DNA from: Candidatus Absconditabacteria bacterium | GTDB lineage: Bacteria > Patescibacteriota > Gracilibacteria > Absconditabacterales > Absconditicoccaceae | Direction of reading: 5' to 3' | DNA: 64,000 bases | Assembly (NCBI GenBank): GCA_028693445.1 | Contig: JAQUVI010000001.1 | Location: 124,001 to 188,000, forward strand | In this document: piece after piece, positions 10,330-21,598 of the stretch | Position numbering within the stretch: position 1 is the first letter of the stretch | Layout: each line of letters opens with the position of its first letter | Position numbers and translations under genes: made by a program | The notes under the pieces: generated by a model | What the model saw: only the letters and a program-made list of their open reading frames with translations | The model's database searches: none | What the model was told of the DNA's origin: nothing

Positions 10330-11451
10330 CTAATCATCTTCATCCTCATTCTCTTCGTTTTTTCATTTAACTTTTTCAAATCACAACTGTCCACAAGCCG
10401 ATTTTACGCTTCTTCCCATCGAATCTCTCACGGTTGTGGTGATGCCAAATTTCTCCAAAATTCTTTGGAATTCACGGATGGTTTCCATATCACTTTCGCC
10501 CAATTTAATGGCTGGATTGGTATTGTACGGAATCAGATTTACATGAGCCAATCTTCCACGAAGCAACTGGCAAAGTTGTTTTGCAAGCTCTGGTTTATCT
10601 GTCACATCTTTGATCATAATATATTCGTAAAAAATTCTATTTTTTGTGGCTTTTACATATTCATCTATTGAACGCATCAAGTCATTTAACTTGTAAGTTC
10701 TTGCAATCGGCATAATTTTTTCACGCAAATCTTGATTTGGTGCATGAAGTGATATTGCAAGCTTTACATCGATCATATCTGTTACCATTTTTTTGATTCC
10801 TGGAATAATTCCGGCAGTAGAAATGGTTATATGTCTTTTTGATAAAGAAAATCTATCTTGTTGTAGCATAACCTGAATTGCGTGTCTCATATTGTCATAA
10901 TTCAAAAGTGGCTCTCCCATACCCATAAACACAACATTTCTCACGGCATGCAAAGTGTTATCATCTTTTTTACCAAACTTCTTTTTGATATAATTATTTG
11001 CGTAAAGAACTTGTGAAATTATTTCATCTCGAGTTAAATTCCTACTGAAACCAAGTTTACCTGTTACACAAAAAAGACAATTTACAGGACACCCTACTTG
11101 TGAAGAAATACACAAGGTGATTCTATTTATTTTTGGGGTATTGTTTTTGACGTGTTTTGTAGGTTGTCGATGATAGATAATCACAGTTTCAATCAAATGT
11201 CCATCGTGAGTTTTAAATCAGATTTTAGTTGTTTGTTTGTCCTCTTTAATTTTGTCTACTTCTAGTGAGATTGGCACAAAACTCTCAGCCAACTCAGCTC
11301 TCATTTCTTTGGAAATCGTAGTCATATCATCAAAATCAATATTTTGATTTTTGTACATTTCATAAAAAATCTGTTTAACTTTAAACGGTTGGACTTTCTT
11401 TTCTTTGGCATAATTTGCTATTGCTTGATCATCGAATAATACGGATTTCAT
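10330..11451 (-). CDS. rlmN: Dual-specificity 23S rRNA/tRNA adenine C2-methyltransferase RlmN
   Basis: This 373-residue radical SAM enzyme methylates A2503 of 23S rRNA and A37 of some tRNAs. The radical SAM motif CPVNCLFC (CxxxCxxC) is near residue 120, followed by VVFMGMGEPLLNY, SLHAPN and the C-terminal SACGQL, whose cysteine is the conserved methyl-carrying residue. The N-terminal domain (YAKEKKVQPFKVKQIFYEM) is typical. TGA glycine codons join the N-terminal 78 residues (KIGFKTHDG) to the rest, and a further TGA follows QL, so the tail continues as an acidic NEENEDEDD extension to a TAG stop. Single gene, no obvious operon partners. Confidence 0.95.
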
Positions 11452-11587
11452 AAATTGATATTAAATATTAAATTACAATAAATATTTTTTCAATCATACT
11501 CTACTTTTTTCTTCTCAAAAAACAAAGCAAAATCAGATTTGCATTATCTTCCTAAATTTCTATATTATATGTGTTATGATTATTAGC

Positions 11588-11623
11588 TAGATTCGCGCTC
11601 CAACTGGCAAAGCGGAAATGACA
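11588..11623. repeat. Short palindromic repeat (GATTCCCGC type)
   Basis: A diverged copy of a hairpin repeat: TAGATTCGCGCTCCAA ... AAGCGGAAATGACA. It matches the copies at 51101-51141 and inside tsaD (47960-47993). It is located 28 bp before the DUF4012 gene start and is not coding. Confidence 0.65.
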
Positions 11624-11650
11624 GAGCAGTGATTTATATTTCACCAATCA

Positions 11651-13264
11651 ATGAAGTTTTTTTGAATTGAAAAAAAGAATCAAAATAAATCCAAACCACT
11701 GCAAGCAGTAAGTGTAATTTTTTTTATTCTATTGGCTGTTGCATTTTCTGTGATTTTGTTCTATCATAAAATTTCATTATTCCTTTTTGAAAAAGATAAA
11801 ATAGATGTGTTCAAAGAAGATTTGCAACAAATAGCAATCTATTTTCTTCCTATAGACAAAAATGTTGCCAATTTTCTTGTTGGATTGGATCGTATTATCC
11901 AATGATATCTCAAAGGCGAAAACATACTTATCACCCAAGAAAAACAAATAGAAGAGACACGAGAATATATGCAAAAAAACAAAGATTATCTCAAAAAAAT
12001 GTGATTCGCTTGATATCAAAAAATTATGGACTTTGTAGCAGATTTACGAAAATATAAATCAGAATTTTTTGAATTGATGTGAAAAAGCAAGCCCTACAAT
12101 TATCTCGTTATCTTGCAAAATACCAATGAAAAAAGACCAAATGGATGATTCTTTTGATCATTCGCTTTTATCACAATGGATAAATGACATATCAAAAACT
12201 TGGAAATCGTTGATTCTTATTATCCAGATTTTATCGCTTATCGTACTCGTATTGAAGCGCCAGAGCGAACTTCTTCGTTTCTTCCTGATCGCAAGATATG
12301 ATTTATCGCTGGAAATAAGTTCGGTTTCACCGACATAGACGCAAAAAATCTCAAACAACTATACGAAAAAATGTTCAACGAAACCTATGAAATGCGAAAA
12401 GTAAAACAAACAATGGCTCCAGAATTATACGAAAAACTCCTTCATCAATATATCAAATGAGTTATCTTTATTAGATCTGATACCATAGAAGAGATTTTTC
12501 CTGGTTTTAGGGAAATTGTTTGGGAATGGCAATTTCTCAATGCTTCAGTAGATCTTTTGAGATGAGAGGTTCGTGGAAATAAAAAAGAAATTTATACCAA
12601 AGAAGTGAAAGATTTTTTTGCAAAAAATAAAACAAATATTATCAGAAGTGTAGTAAATAATTTTGATGAATTTACCAAAAAGCAGGCAATCAATATTTGG
12701 CTTTCAAATGTAAGTACTGGTTTTCAACAAACAATAGAAAAGCATAATCTTATAAATACATTTAAATCTGGTTATATTTACGCTTGGGATACAAATACAT
12801 CATTTGATAAAGTTGATGGTTTTGTTGCCAAACACATTCAAATAAGAGATAAAAACGATGACTTGATAAAAGAATCGCGATGAGATATTATAGATATTAG
12901 AGATCTTGATAAATGAAAATACTTTATGGAAATTTCATATGAACTCAAAGTTCCAGAGCAGTATCTTAATTTTATCAAAAATTTAGAAAAGAAATATGAA
13001 ATTCAGATAACAGATAGAGAAAAATGAATTCTTGCAATTCAACCATCGGTTTTTGAAGAACCTAGTGGTAAAAAAGTTACCAAACGATGGGAGACCAAAT
13101 CTACAATGTATGTAGACAAGAATATTTCAATAAATGATGTTAATTGAGAAATTTTAGAATACAAAAAATTTACAACACCATTTTCCAATGGCTTGTTTTA
13201 TCAAATATTAATCGATACAAATAATACCAAAAAATCAGTGAAAATAGACTTTACTATATTATAG
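11651..13264 (+). CDS. DUF4012-family membrane-anchored protein
   Basis: The protein has 537 residues. After a short basic N-terminus there is one transmembrane helix (about residues 21-41, VIFFILLAVAFSVIL-type). The large remaining part is extracellular. The signature YLVILQNTNEKRPNGGF near residue 150 is the hallmark of DUF4012 proteins, common in CPR and Gram-positive envelopes, of unknown function. Many glycines, including those in the signature, are TGA. The start ATG lies just after a palindromic repeat. The 3' end faces the basic protein gene at 13350 across an inverted-repeat region. Confidence 0.75.
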
Positions 13265-13349
13265 ATTAGATGGGTTAGATAGATTAGATGGGTTAGGAAC
13301 CTAATCTTGTCTAAACTTCTAATCCTGTCTAAAGCGAAGCGTGTCTAAT
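13265..13349. repeat. Inverted-repeat intergenic region between convergent genes
   Basis: Direct GGTTAGATAGATTAGAT-type repeats are followed by the complementary CTAATCTATC at the far end, with an inner TTAGG-AA-CCTAA hairpin. It sits exactly between the stop codons of two convergent genes, so it may act as a bidirectional terminator, although no clean T-run is present. Similar CTAATCTATCTAATCC sequence occurs at about 18005-18025. Confidence 0.6.
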
Positions 13350-13688
13350 CTATCTACCAACTGTGTTTTTTCTCATTTTAGTTCTTGTCCAACCAGACAT
13401 TGGCGCAACGACCATTTCAGATCCACCAGAAGGTGTTCTAATATATCTAAATCCATCAGGATCTAGTCTAAGTCTTGTTTCCCAACAAACTTTTCTTCCT
13501 CTCAAAAATCGATGGTAATCATGTCCTTTTGGATTTGTATAAACTCATATTGCTCAAAAATCCTTACCTTCTTCGAGGGTTAATTTTCTTTTTGGGTATT
13601 CAAATCTTTTCATTCATTTCAATCTATTTGCTTGTTTGGATTGTATCGCTTTTTTCTTAGCAATTCCTTGTTTATTGGTTCTAGCCAT
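13350..13688 (-). CDS. Small basic protein, ribosomal-protein-like, unassigned
   Basis: The protein has 112 residues and is strongly basic (MARTNKQGIAKKKA start; many Arg and Lys; TRTKMRKNTVGR end). It is rich in aromatic and glycine residues (DFGAIGVYTNPKGHDYHRF, PSGGSEMVVAPMSGW). Size, charge and lack of hydrophobic segments suggest an RNA-binding or ribosomal protein, but I could not match it to a specific ribosomal family. Two glycines near residue 48 are TGA. It lies 215 bp downstream of adk on the same strand. Confidence 0.65.
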
Positions 13689-13805
13689 TTTATGTAATGT
13701 TAATTTTTAAATATTTAATTATAGGTTAACAAATCATTTATAATAAATAGATTATGTTTATCAACTATTTTTTAATTGAATAGATTAGGTTGTTTAGAGT
13801 TTAAC

Positions 13806-13858
13806 TATTCTCTTCGACTACGCTCATAGAGACAAAGTTCAAAAGGCTCAGAGGGACA
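13806..13858. repeat. Remnant of dispersed repeat in adk downstream region
   Basis: CTTCGACTACGCTCATAGAG followed by GGCTCAGAGGGACAAAG, GC-richer than the surroundings and non-coding. It resembles the dispersed intergenic repeats elsewhere in the window in composition, but has no clear hairpin. Low-confidence call. Confidence 0.35.
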
Positions 13859-13903
13859 AAGCTAATTTAAGAATCACCTTATAATTTTATCAACTTTATA
13901 ATT

Positions 13904-14551
13904 TTATGACTCAATAACAGTTACAATATCTTCAAATACTTTTTCTGGAGATTGATTTCAATTCACAACTGTTATTACTCCTTCTTTTTGTAGATGTTCA
14001 ATTACAGGTTTTGTTTGATTTTCAAATAAATCTATTCTTGTTTCTATACTTACAATATCTTTGTCATCTTCTCTTTGATAGATATCTATACTGTCACAAA
14101 TAGGACATTTATCACAATTATGAAGATTTGTATTTAAAATAGCTCAACATGTTTTACACATACGCCTAGAAGTTAATCTTTTGATAGCTTCTTCTCTAGA
14201 AATATCCAAAACTATAGTTTTATAATCTCTATTATAAGTTTTCATCATTTCCAAGAATGCATGCATTTGAGGAATTTGCCTAGGAAAACCATCAACTAAT
14301 ATTGATTTATTTTGTTCCAAAGAGAATAAAAACAAATCAAAAATTTTCACCATAAATTGATCTGGCAATAAATTTCAGTTATCTATTATTGATCATATAT
14401 ATTTTCAAATAGCATTTGGTTTGCTTTGAAGAGCTCTTAAAATTCAACCAGCTTCAAAATAACTTATTTTGTTTCCGAATTTTTTGAGTAATAATTCGCA
14501 TTGAGTACCTTTCCCAGATCACTGTATCCCTGATAAAACGATATCTTTCAT
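13904..14551 (-). CDS. adk: Adenylate kinase
   Basis: This 215-residue enzyme interconverts AMP + ATP and 2 ADP. The N-terminal P-loop IVLSGIQGSGKGTQ has its second glycine encoded by TGA. The NMP-binding part follows, then LVDGFPRQ near residue 85 and the LID domain with a Cys4 zinc knuckle (CKTCGAI ... CPICDS) and YQREDD. Length is typical of the long, zinc-containing form. It is 29 bp downstream of truD and probably in the same transcript as truD, the baseplate-J-like gene and the Lgt-like gene. Confidence 0.96.
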
Positions 14552-14580
14552 AATATACCATAAAAAATAAAATGCTGATG

Positions 14581-15567
14581 TTATTTACTTTTTTCTTGTA
14601 ATTTTTCAAGGCTTTCTAACATTTGATAAATCAAAATACTTGCATAAGATCAACTTCCCAAGTTAAACTCTATCAATAAATCATCTCACTGATATCTTAC
14701 ATGACTTTCTGTTGGCTTTACCCAAATTGTTCTAGGTATACCAAATATTTTGTTTTTTTTAAAACAAGAAAAGAAATCAGAATTTATTTTATATTTTTCT
14801 ATAAATTGTTTTTGAAATTCTCAAGCTTTTGTATTTGGGTTTGCTAATTTTGTATCGTCACCCCAAACTGGTCAAGTTATTTCTCAATTTTTTAGTATTT
14901 CACCTTCAAGCATTTCTCTTCACAAAGATAATCTTTCTTTGAGGTATTGGTTGAATAACCAACTGGCATATGCTTGAAGCTTGAATCTTGCTTCAAAACT
15001 ATCTTTGATAGAAGTTTTTTTCTCTACGATAGCCTTCCCAATTTCCCAGTTTTTCCCATTAATACCAAATCTCTGAGTTCCAAAGAAATTGGGAAAACCT
15101 TCCGCAAAAAGTTTTTCTATAATTGATTTAGCTTTTTCTTTGGTTTCTTGTCAAAGTTTTTGAGCAGCTCTCAATCTGATCGCAAAGTGATTTGTAATAT
15201 TATCAGTCATCTGAACTGGTTTTACATGATAAGTTGTCTCAATTATTCTTGCAACATTAGATAGTTTTTCCAAAAAAACTTTTTCCCCTCAAATCCTTTT
15301 CAAAGCACTTTGATAAATACTGATTCGTTGTCTAGTGATAGCGTCTTTGTCTTTTAGTCATGCGACACCCAAAGTTAATCTAGAAATTTTTAATTCTCTA
15401 CAAAGGTGTTCTATAACTCACATTGTAGTCATATTTTGCTTTTCAAAATAAACAAAAAATGCATCACCTTTGCCGTCCAATTTAAATGGTAAAATCTCTT
15501 CAACAATGAAGTCGAATGATTTTTGTTTAAATAAAAATAACGGTTTTTTTTCTCAATAATTACTCAT
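14581..15567 (-). CDS. truD: tRNA pseudouridine synthase TruD
   Basis: This 328-residue protein makes pseudouridine at U13 of tRNA. Diagnostic motifs are GVAGLKDKDAITRQ near residue 70 (catalytic Asp in KDKDA) and NFFGTQRFG near 155. An inserted TRUD domain follows, and the C-terminal region ends with HVRYQGDDLLIEF. TGA glycines are interspersed. It lies 20 bp downstream of the baseplate-J-like gene and 29 bp upstream of adk. Length is close to the usual 340-350. Confidence 0.92.
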
Positions 15568-15587
15568 TATGACTTATTAAATATAAA

Positions 15588-17108
15588 CTACTTCCCTTGA
15601 ACTATATTAATTTTTATTCTAGATTTGAGTTTGGTTACTGATGTATACCAAGGAGGTCTTACACTAATATTTGTAGATGAAATTTCTGGAAATCAAAGAA
15701 GCATTGATTTAGCTTTTTCCTTATCCATTCCAACAATACTTGATTTGATTGTATTCAAAATATTATTAACATCTTTTTGAAAATCATATCATTGAATAAT
15801 AGTTAGTTTGGTTGGTATTATATAAGCTCATAAAGAGTCTTTTTTGATATTAGAAAAAAATACTACAGAAGATTTATCTATTGTTACAAGTTTTACTTTT
15901 TCGGAAGGTCTTTGTTGTAAATATAATTTAGTTTGATCAAGTAAATCAGACTGTTTTATATATGCAAAATAAAAACGAACAACAATAGCTCATTTGAGAT
16001 AAGGCACTTTTTCCTGTGCTTTATTTTCTATATCCATAGACAAAACTTCCATATCAATAAGATCATCAAAATGCAGAAATATTTGGCCAGGTAAAGAGAA
16101 ATTTTGATAAATAATATTTTGTTTTTGTTGCTTAACAGTAGAAACCAATTTTCCAGATAGCGCTTCAATATCTTTTTGAGTTACAATTCATTCAGAAAGA
16201 ATAGATCATCCAGAAAATTGATCCATTGAAATAGCATAGATATTTTTCATAAAAAAACTTTCTTTGAGGTTTTTTATATATAAAGTTGTTTCTTTTTCTA
16301 TATTTCCCCTTGCTCAGATTACATTTCCTTGTTCGTCTTGATCGCTTGCAATAATTTCAATTATCGCATCAGAATGTGGCTCAAGTTTGAATCGGTCTTT
16401 TGATTTAAAAACCAATCAATCTTCAGTTACAAATCTGGTTCATTTTAATAGATTATATTCTTTGTCTGTTGTATTCAAAACTCTTATTGTTCATTGTGAT
16501 GGATTTTGAATATGTTTGATGTTTTTTACACTTATTGATAATGTATATTTATAATCAATAAAACCTGTCTGATATGGAATAGCTAGGTTTTTTGACTGTT
16601 GTAAAAATTCTTTATTTCCTTCAGAATAATAACGAAAATTGTAAATAATGTTTTCTGATTGGTTTGCTGGATATATATCTATTATTGTTCTAGGAAGAAT
16701 TAATGAGTATAAAAAATACAAAACAATCAAAGCAAAGGCAATTTCAAAACCAAATATCATATAGAACATATAATTTTTTTTGGTATATGCTTGTAGATGG
16801 AATTGTCTTATATTAAAGAAAAAAAGATATACCAAATTAAGTATCTTTAGTATTTTATGTTTTTCTTGATGTATAACAGGTAATCAAATTTTTTCAAAAA
16901 ACCTTCTAGAATGTTCTGTTTTTGTAATAAAAAATGCATGAATATTTCTTTGTTGCAATAATTCTTGAATCTGTTTTCCCCATCGTTCATTATCAAAAAA
17001 AGCATGCTCGGGGTCTATGGAAATATGAACAGTTTTCCCATTAGGTAGCTTTTCGAGAGTTTTAAATATTTTGTATAAACTATGGTCTTTGAGAAAAAAT
17101 AATTTCAT
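15588..17108 (-). CDS. Membrane protein with baseplate J/gp47-like domain
   Basis: The protein has 506 residues. The first 75 residues form a small cytosolic alpha/beta segment (HISIDPEHAFFDNERWGKQ; HAFFITKTE). One transmembrane helix near residue 115 (FGFEIAFALIVLYFLYSLIL) follows. The rest is a large extracytoplasmic region. Residues about 205-255 (GTRFVTEDGLVFKSKD ... ASDQDEQGNVIGARGNI) resemble the Baseplate_J-like domain often annotated in CPR genomes. It sits between the Lgt-like gene (28 bp) and truD (20 bp). Whether it has anything to do with a contractile injection structure is unproven; no sheath, tube or tail genes are seen. Confidence 0.55.
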
Positions 17109-17136
17109 TCGTCAGATTTAAACATATATTAAATAA

Positions 17137-17931
17137 TTAATTTTCAAGTATTGGTTTAGGTGTGTTCCATTTTTTATGATAATATAGACACAACATAATC
17201 ACAAAAAACGATATATGCTGTTTTATATCAAAACTAATATTTCCAACAGATATAACCATATATCTTGGATATTGCTGCATCATTAATATAATATTTACCA
17301 TTATCAAAAGTAAAGCCAATCATTGCATTCAAATACCTCTTTTTTTCCAAATAATTTTTCTAATATGCATAAATATTACAATAAGCAATGATCAAATAGA
17401 TAGTAATAATCCTATAGGATAAACACCATCAAATTTATTCCATTGGCTTTCCATGTGTAATGATTTCATTGCAAAGAAAGAATCTGTTGTTTTTCAAATA
17501 AAATTGTCTCCCAAAAGCAAAAAGAATCATAAAGGGACAATACACAGTGCAAATCAATAAAAAAATATATCAGCCCAGGTTTTTTTATTTTCTATAGTTT
17601 TTATTTTCTTGAAAAAAACAAATAATGAAATAACGATTCCCAAAAGTATTCAAGCGAAATGAAATTTATATCAATAAGGTCATATTATAGATATAACTTG
17701 TTCTGCTGTTATTGGTATAAATGCTTGGTTTGATAAGATAAATTGAACATAAGATCATAGAAAATATACCAAAGTTATTGCCAAAGGAAGCCAATAAAAA
17801 AACTTCCAAAATCCTTGCAAAAATCTTTTGCTAAGATACCAAACAATTATTACAAATGTAATAAATGAGATTACAATACCAATTCCTGTCATATAAATTT
17901 TTGCTCACCAGACAGTAAAAAATGGAAACAT
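17137..17931 (-). CDS. Polytopic membrane protein, divergent Lgt-like (prolipoprotein diacylglyceryl transferase)
   Basis: The protein has 264 residues with about seven membrane segments. The order of features resembles Lgt: an N-terminal IYMTGIGIVISF helix, then FHFAGILLGIVISLFVFF in the place of Lgt's FHGGLIG. A loop with Asp follows, then PLGFFLLLGDNFIG, matching the family's PxGxxxGRxGNFING pattern. The usual arginine of GRxGN is missing (LLGDNFIG) and the FHGG glycine pair is altered, so activity is uncertain. At least two lipoproteins in the window would need Lgt. It lies 28 bp upstream of the baseplate-J-like gene. Confidence 0.45.
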
Positions 17932-18027
17932 TTTTTGTTATTATGTATAAAGTCATCTTTTTATATAGAATAGACAGTATTAGCTACATAATTCATCTAA
18001 CCCTTCTAATCTATCTAATCCTTCTAA

Positions 18028-19530
18028 CTAACGAAGGAATTCTATAATTTTAGTTTCTCTAATTCCTGTGATTCTAATAATTCCAGGATAATCTAGTTGG
18101 CTATCTATTTTTTCTCATATAGTTTTGAGTAATGTTTCTAATTCAAGATCTGATATTTCTTTTGGATTTACATAAACCATAATTTCTCTACCAGCTTGCA
18201 TAATATGTACTTTATCTATTCATGGTAACTCGTGAATAAGTTTTTCAAGTTCACCCATTTTTTCAATAAACAAATCTTTAGTATTAAATCTAGCTCCAGG
18301 TCTAGATGCAGACATTGCATCAGCTGCAGTTACAATCCATGCATAAGGATTATCAATTGGTACATCATAATGATGTGCTTCAGCTGCATTTACAATAATT
18401 GGATCCATACCAAATTTTCTAAGTACATCGGCTCCAACTTTTGCGTGAGATTCTCAAGTATTGGCAATAATTTTTCCAATGTCATGTAAAAGTCATGCTT
18501 TTTTAGCAAGAAGGGTATCTAGTCCAAATTCACTAGCAATTGCTTCAGATATTTTTGCTACTTCTACACTATGTTGCCATAGATTTTGTCCATAACTAAA
18601 TCTCAAGTAATATTGTCATATCATTTTTACAATTTCAGGTTTCATCATAGGAATGTTTAGCATATTCAGAGCTTCCTTACCTTTTTCTGTATAAAGTCCA
18701 TCCAAGTCACTAACTACTTGATTATATGTTTTTTCGATATAGAAAGGATTAATCTTGCCATCTTTTACAAGTCTTTCTAATGTAGTAGCAGCGATATATC
18801 TTTTTTCACTATCAAATGAAGAAAGTCTTACAACTAAAGGAGTATCATCAACAATAAGTTCTACTCAAGTCATTTTTTCGAAATAAGAAATATTTCTTCA
18901 TTCCCTACCAATCAATTTTCCTTTGAAATCTTCATTTGGAAGGTCAACAGTTTTTGTAGTAAATTCACTTACGGCTTCAACTGCAACTCTAGGTAAGGAT
19001 TGACTTATAATCATAGCAGCTTCTTTGTCCGCTTCTTCTTTTTTGATGTTTTTAAGTTTTTCTATAAATGCAGTAAAATCTCATTGATATTCTTTTTCAA
19101 TCTGATCCATTAATTGTTTCTTTGCATCTTCTTTGCTAAGTTTTGCCATTTCAGCAAGTTTGTTTACTTGTTCAGTGATTTTTTCTTCTAATTCTTTTTG
19201 TTTATCACCAAGTTTTCATTTTTCTTGTTCAAGTTTTTCTAATTTTTCATCCATTTTTTCTTCTCTTGCAAGAAGTCTGTTTTGGATAACTTCCATTTTT
19301 TGAAGTCTTTGATCTTCAATTTTTTGAGCTTTTTCTTCTGCTTGTTCCATAAGTTTTTCTGCTTTTTTCTTTGCTTCTTCTAGCATTTCTTCTTCTACTT
19401 CTTTTGCTTTTGCCATTCTTTCTTTGAATTGTATGGCTTTTTGTGTAAGGGTTCTTTTGTAACCATAAAATCCTGCTGCTCACCCGATTCATATCGCAAG
19501 CAGGTATCCCAGAATCATTAGAATATCCAT
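18028..19530 (-). CDS. rny: Ribonuclease Y
   Basis: This 500-residue membrane-anchored endoribonuclease initiates mRNA decay. An N-terminal membrane helix (MDILMILGYLLAIGIG) is followed by a long Lys/Glu-rich coiled coil (about residues 30-190). A KH domain comes next (LIGREGRNISYFEKMTGVE), then an HD domain (HSVEVAK; LLHDIGKI; ESHAKVGAD; AEAHHYD; AADAMSASRPGARF). All expected motifs are present and length is normal (about 510). Glycines such as in IGREG are GGN or TGA. It stands 143 bp downstream of gatA and 96 bp upstream of the Lgt-like gene. Confidence 0.95.
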
Positions 19531-19673
19531 TGTATATTTTGTATATTGAGATAAAAGTTTCTAATTGGTAATTGGTTTTTACATCAAAATCACCCAAAAT
19601 AATGGGCGCAAAAATAAATATAGGATTTAGACAAAGAAATGCAACGGAAAAATAATATTATAAGAAAAAATAT

Positions 19674-21089
19674 TTATTTTAATTTTTCGACCACTCAACC
19701 CAATTCCAACAATTTCTCTTCTTCCCATTTATCGCACATCAGCTGTATTCCCATTGGCAACATTTCACCATTTTCTTCTATCATTCATCATGGGACTGAC
19801 ATTGCTGGGATTCACGCCATATTGGCTGGGATTGTGTACATATCTTCCAAGTACATCGTCAAAGGATCGTTGATTTTTTCTCAGATTTTTCCTGGGAGGG
19901 TAGGGGTTGTAGGGGTAATGATTGCATCATACTTTTGGAATATCTTTGAAAAATCTGCTTTGAGTTGCTCTCTTGCTTGTTGGGCTTTGAGATAATATCA
20001 CTCATAATTTGCCGAACTTAGAACAAATGTCCCTAGCAAGATTCTTCTTTTCACCTCTTCTCCGAATCCTTCTGATCTTACTTTTTGGTAATATTCAGAA
20101 ATATCTTTATATTTAGTTGTATCATCTTGTAATCCAAATCTAATTCCATCAAATCTTGCCAAATTTGTACTTACTTCTGCAGGCATCAAGGTATAATACA
20201 TCGGCACCGCATAACCCATAATTGGCAAATCAATTTCTTCGATTTCCCATCAAAGATCTCTTAATTTTTCTATCATTTCAATAAATCTGACTTTTATTCT
20301 TTCATCCAATCCTTCTCCAAGCGCTTCTTTTGGCAAGGCGAGTTTTGGTTTTCATGTTTCATTTTTGTATTTCGGCTCTTGCCAAGTGTCAGCTTCTACG
20401 CAGCTTTGAGCATCGTGAGTATCATGTCATGATATAGCTTTGAGCAAAATTCCAGCGTCTTCTACAGTTTTCGTCATCACTCCAACTTGATCTAGACTTG
20501 AAGCCATAGATTGTACACCATATCTAGAAACTCTACCATACGTCGGCTTAAGTCATACGATACCACAAAAAGATGCTGGCTGACGGACGCTTCCTCCGGT
20601 ATCTGTTCCCAGAGCTGCTATGCAGAGATCTGCGGCTACCGCCGCAGCACTTCCGCCACTTGATCCTCCTGGTACACGATCGATTCCGTGAGGGTTGATG
20701 GTTTTACCAAAGTATGATGTCTCGGTACTAGAGCCCATCGCAAATTCATCCATGTTGGCCTTCCCGATCATCAACCCTCCGTTTTTCTCGAGGGTCTCAA
20801 AACAGGTCGCACTATAAGGACTGATAAAATCCTCCATCATCTTCGACCCACACGAACTAATATATCACTTTGTCAAAATAATGTCTTTGAGTCCAATCGG
20901 CGCACCATGCAAAGGTTTTGTAATCAAATCGTCAATATGTGAACTTACATAATCTTCATGAAACCTCACAAAAGAAAAAGTCTGACTATTTTGTTCTTTA
21001 GCTTTGTTTATATAATGATTGATAACATCTTTGACATTTAAACTTCAATCATTTACAGAGTCAATATATTGTTTCAAAGTAAGATTCAT
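19674..21089 (-). CDS. gatA: Asp/Glu-tRNA amidotransferase subunit A
   Basis: This 471-residue amidase subunit of GatCAB releases ammonia from glutamine to convert Glu-tRNA(Gln) or Asp-tRNA(Asn). The amidase-signature triad is visible: Lys in APIGLKDI near residue 80, the cis-Ser in [14 protein letters not shown] and the nucleophile Ser in [14 protein letters not shown] near 175, then [16 protein letters not shown] encodes several glycines, for example in SCGSK. gatB and gatC are not in the window. A terminator hairpin belonging to the upstream operon lies just before its start. Confidence 0.95.
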
Positions 21090-21107
21090 TATTTTTTTCA
21101 AAAACTA

Positions 21108-21135
21108 AAAAAAGTGATCTTTCGATCACCTTTGT
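21108..21135 (-). terminator. Terminator of the giant surface-protein operon
   Basis: Read on the minus strand, the stem GGTGATC-GAAA-GATCAC ends in a run of seven T residues. It is located 37 bp after the stop of the 131-residue membrane protein and 19 bp before the gatA start, so it closes the 13-kb operon transcribed from 34194. Confidence 0.85.
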
Positions 21136-21171
21136 ATTTATTTTGCTACCAACTTTCAAGGTTATTTGTGA

Positions 21172-21567
21172 TTAGTTAAACAATTCAAAAAGGACATTTG
21201 AAGAAGATGTTGTAGTAGTTTTTTTTGTAGTTGTCGTTTTGATAGTAGGTTTTGTTGTAATAGTAGTAGTCGTTGTCTGTTGTACCACTACTGGTTCTTT
21301 GATTTCAGGGTCAGTTACAACAATGCTTTTTTCAGAAACAATTTCAGGTTCCTCTCACAAAGATTCTGAGCTTGTGTCGATTACAGGATTAAATAATTCT
21401 TCAACCTCATCTTTGTCAAAACCAAAAGATTTTGCTGTTTCTTGAGTAGTAGTTACAACATTGTCTTTGAGTTCACTAGCTCATTGTCTATCAATTAATC
21501 GATAAATTGCATAAGCTATTCAAAGCAAAATTGCTACAAAAATCATCCTTTTTAATAGAGTAGACAT
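21172..21567 (-). CDS. Small membrane-anchored protein with Thr-rich tail
   Basis: The protein has 131 residues. One N-terminal membrane helix (LKRMIFVAILLGIAYAIY) is followed by an acidic Glu/Ser/Asp-rich stretch and a low-complexity Thr/Lys/Val tail (VVVQQTTTTTITTKPTIKTT) ending SSSNVLFELFN. It is probably an extracytoplasmic stalk or linker protein. It is the last gene of the five-gene operon, 31 bp after the 1562-residue protein and before the terminator. The family is not recognised. Confidence 0.65.
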
Positions 21568-21598
21568 ATTTTTTACAAAATATATAAAGAAATTTTAT

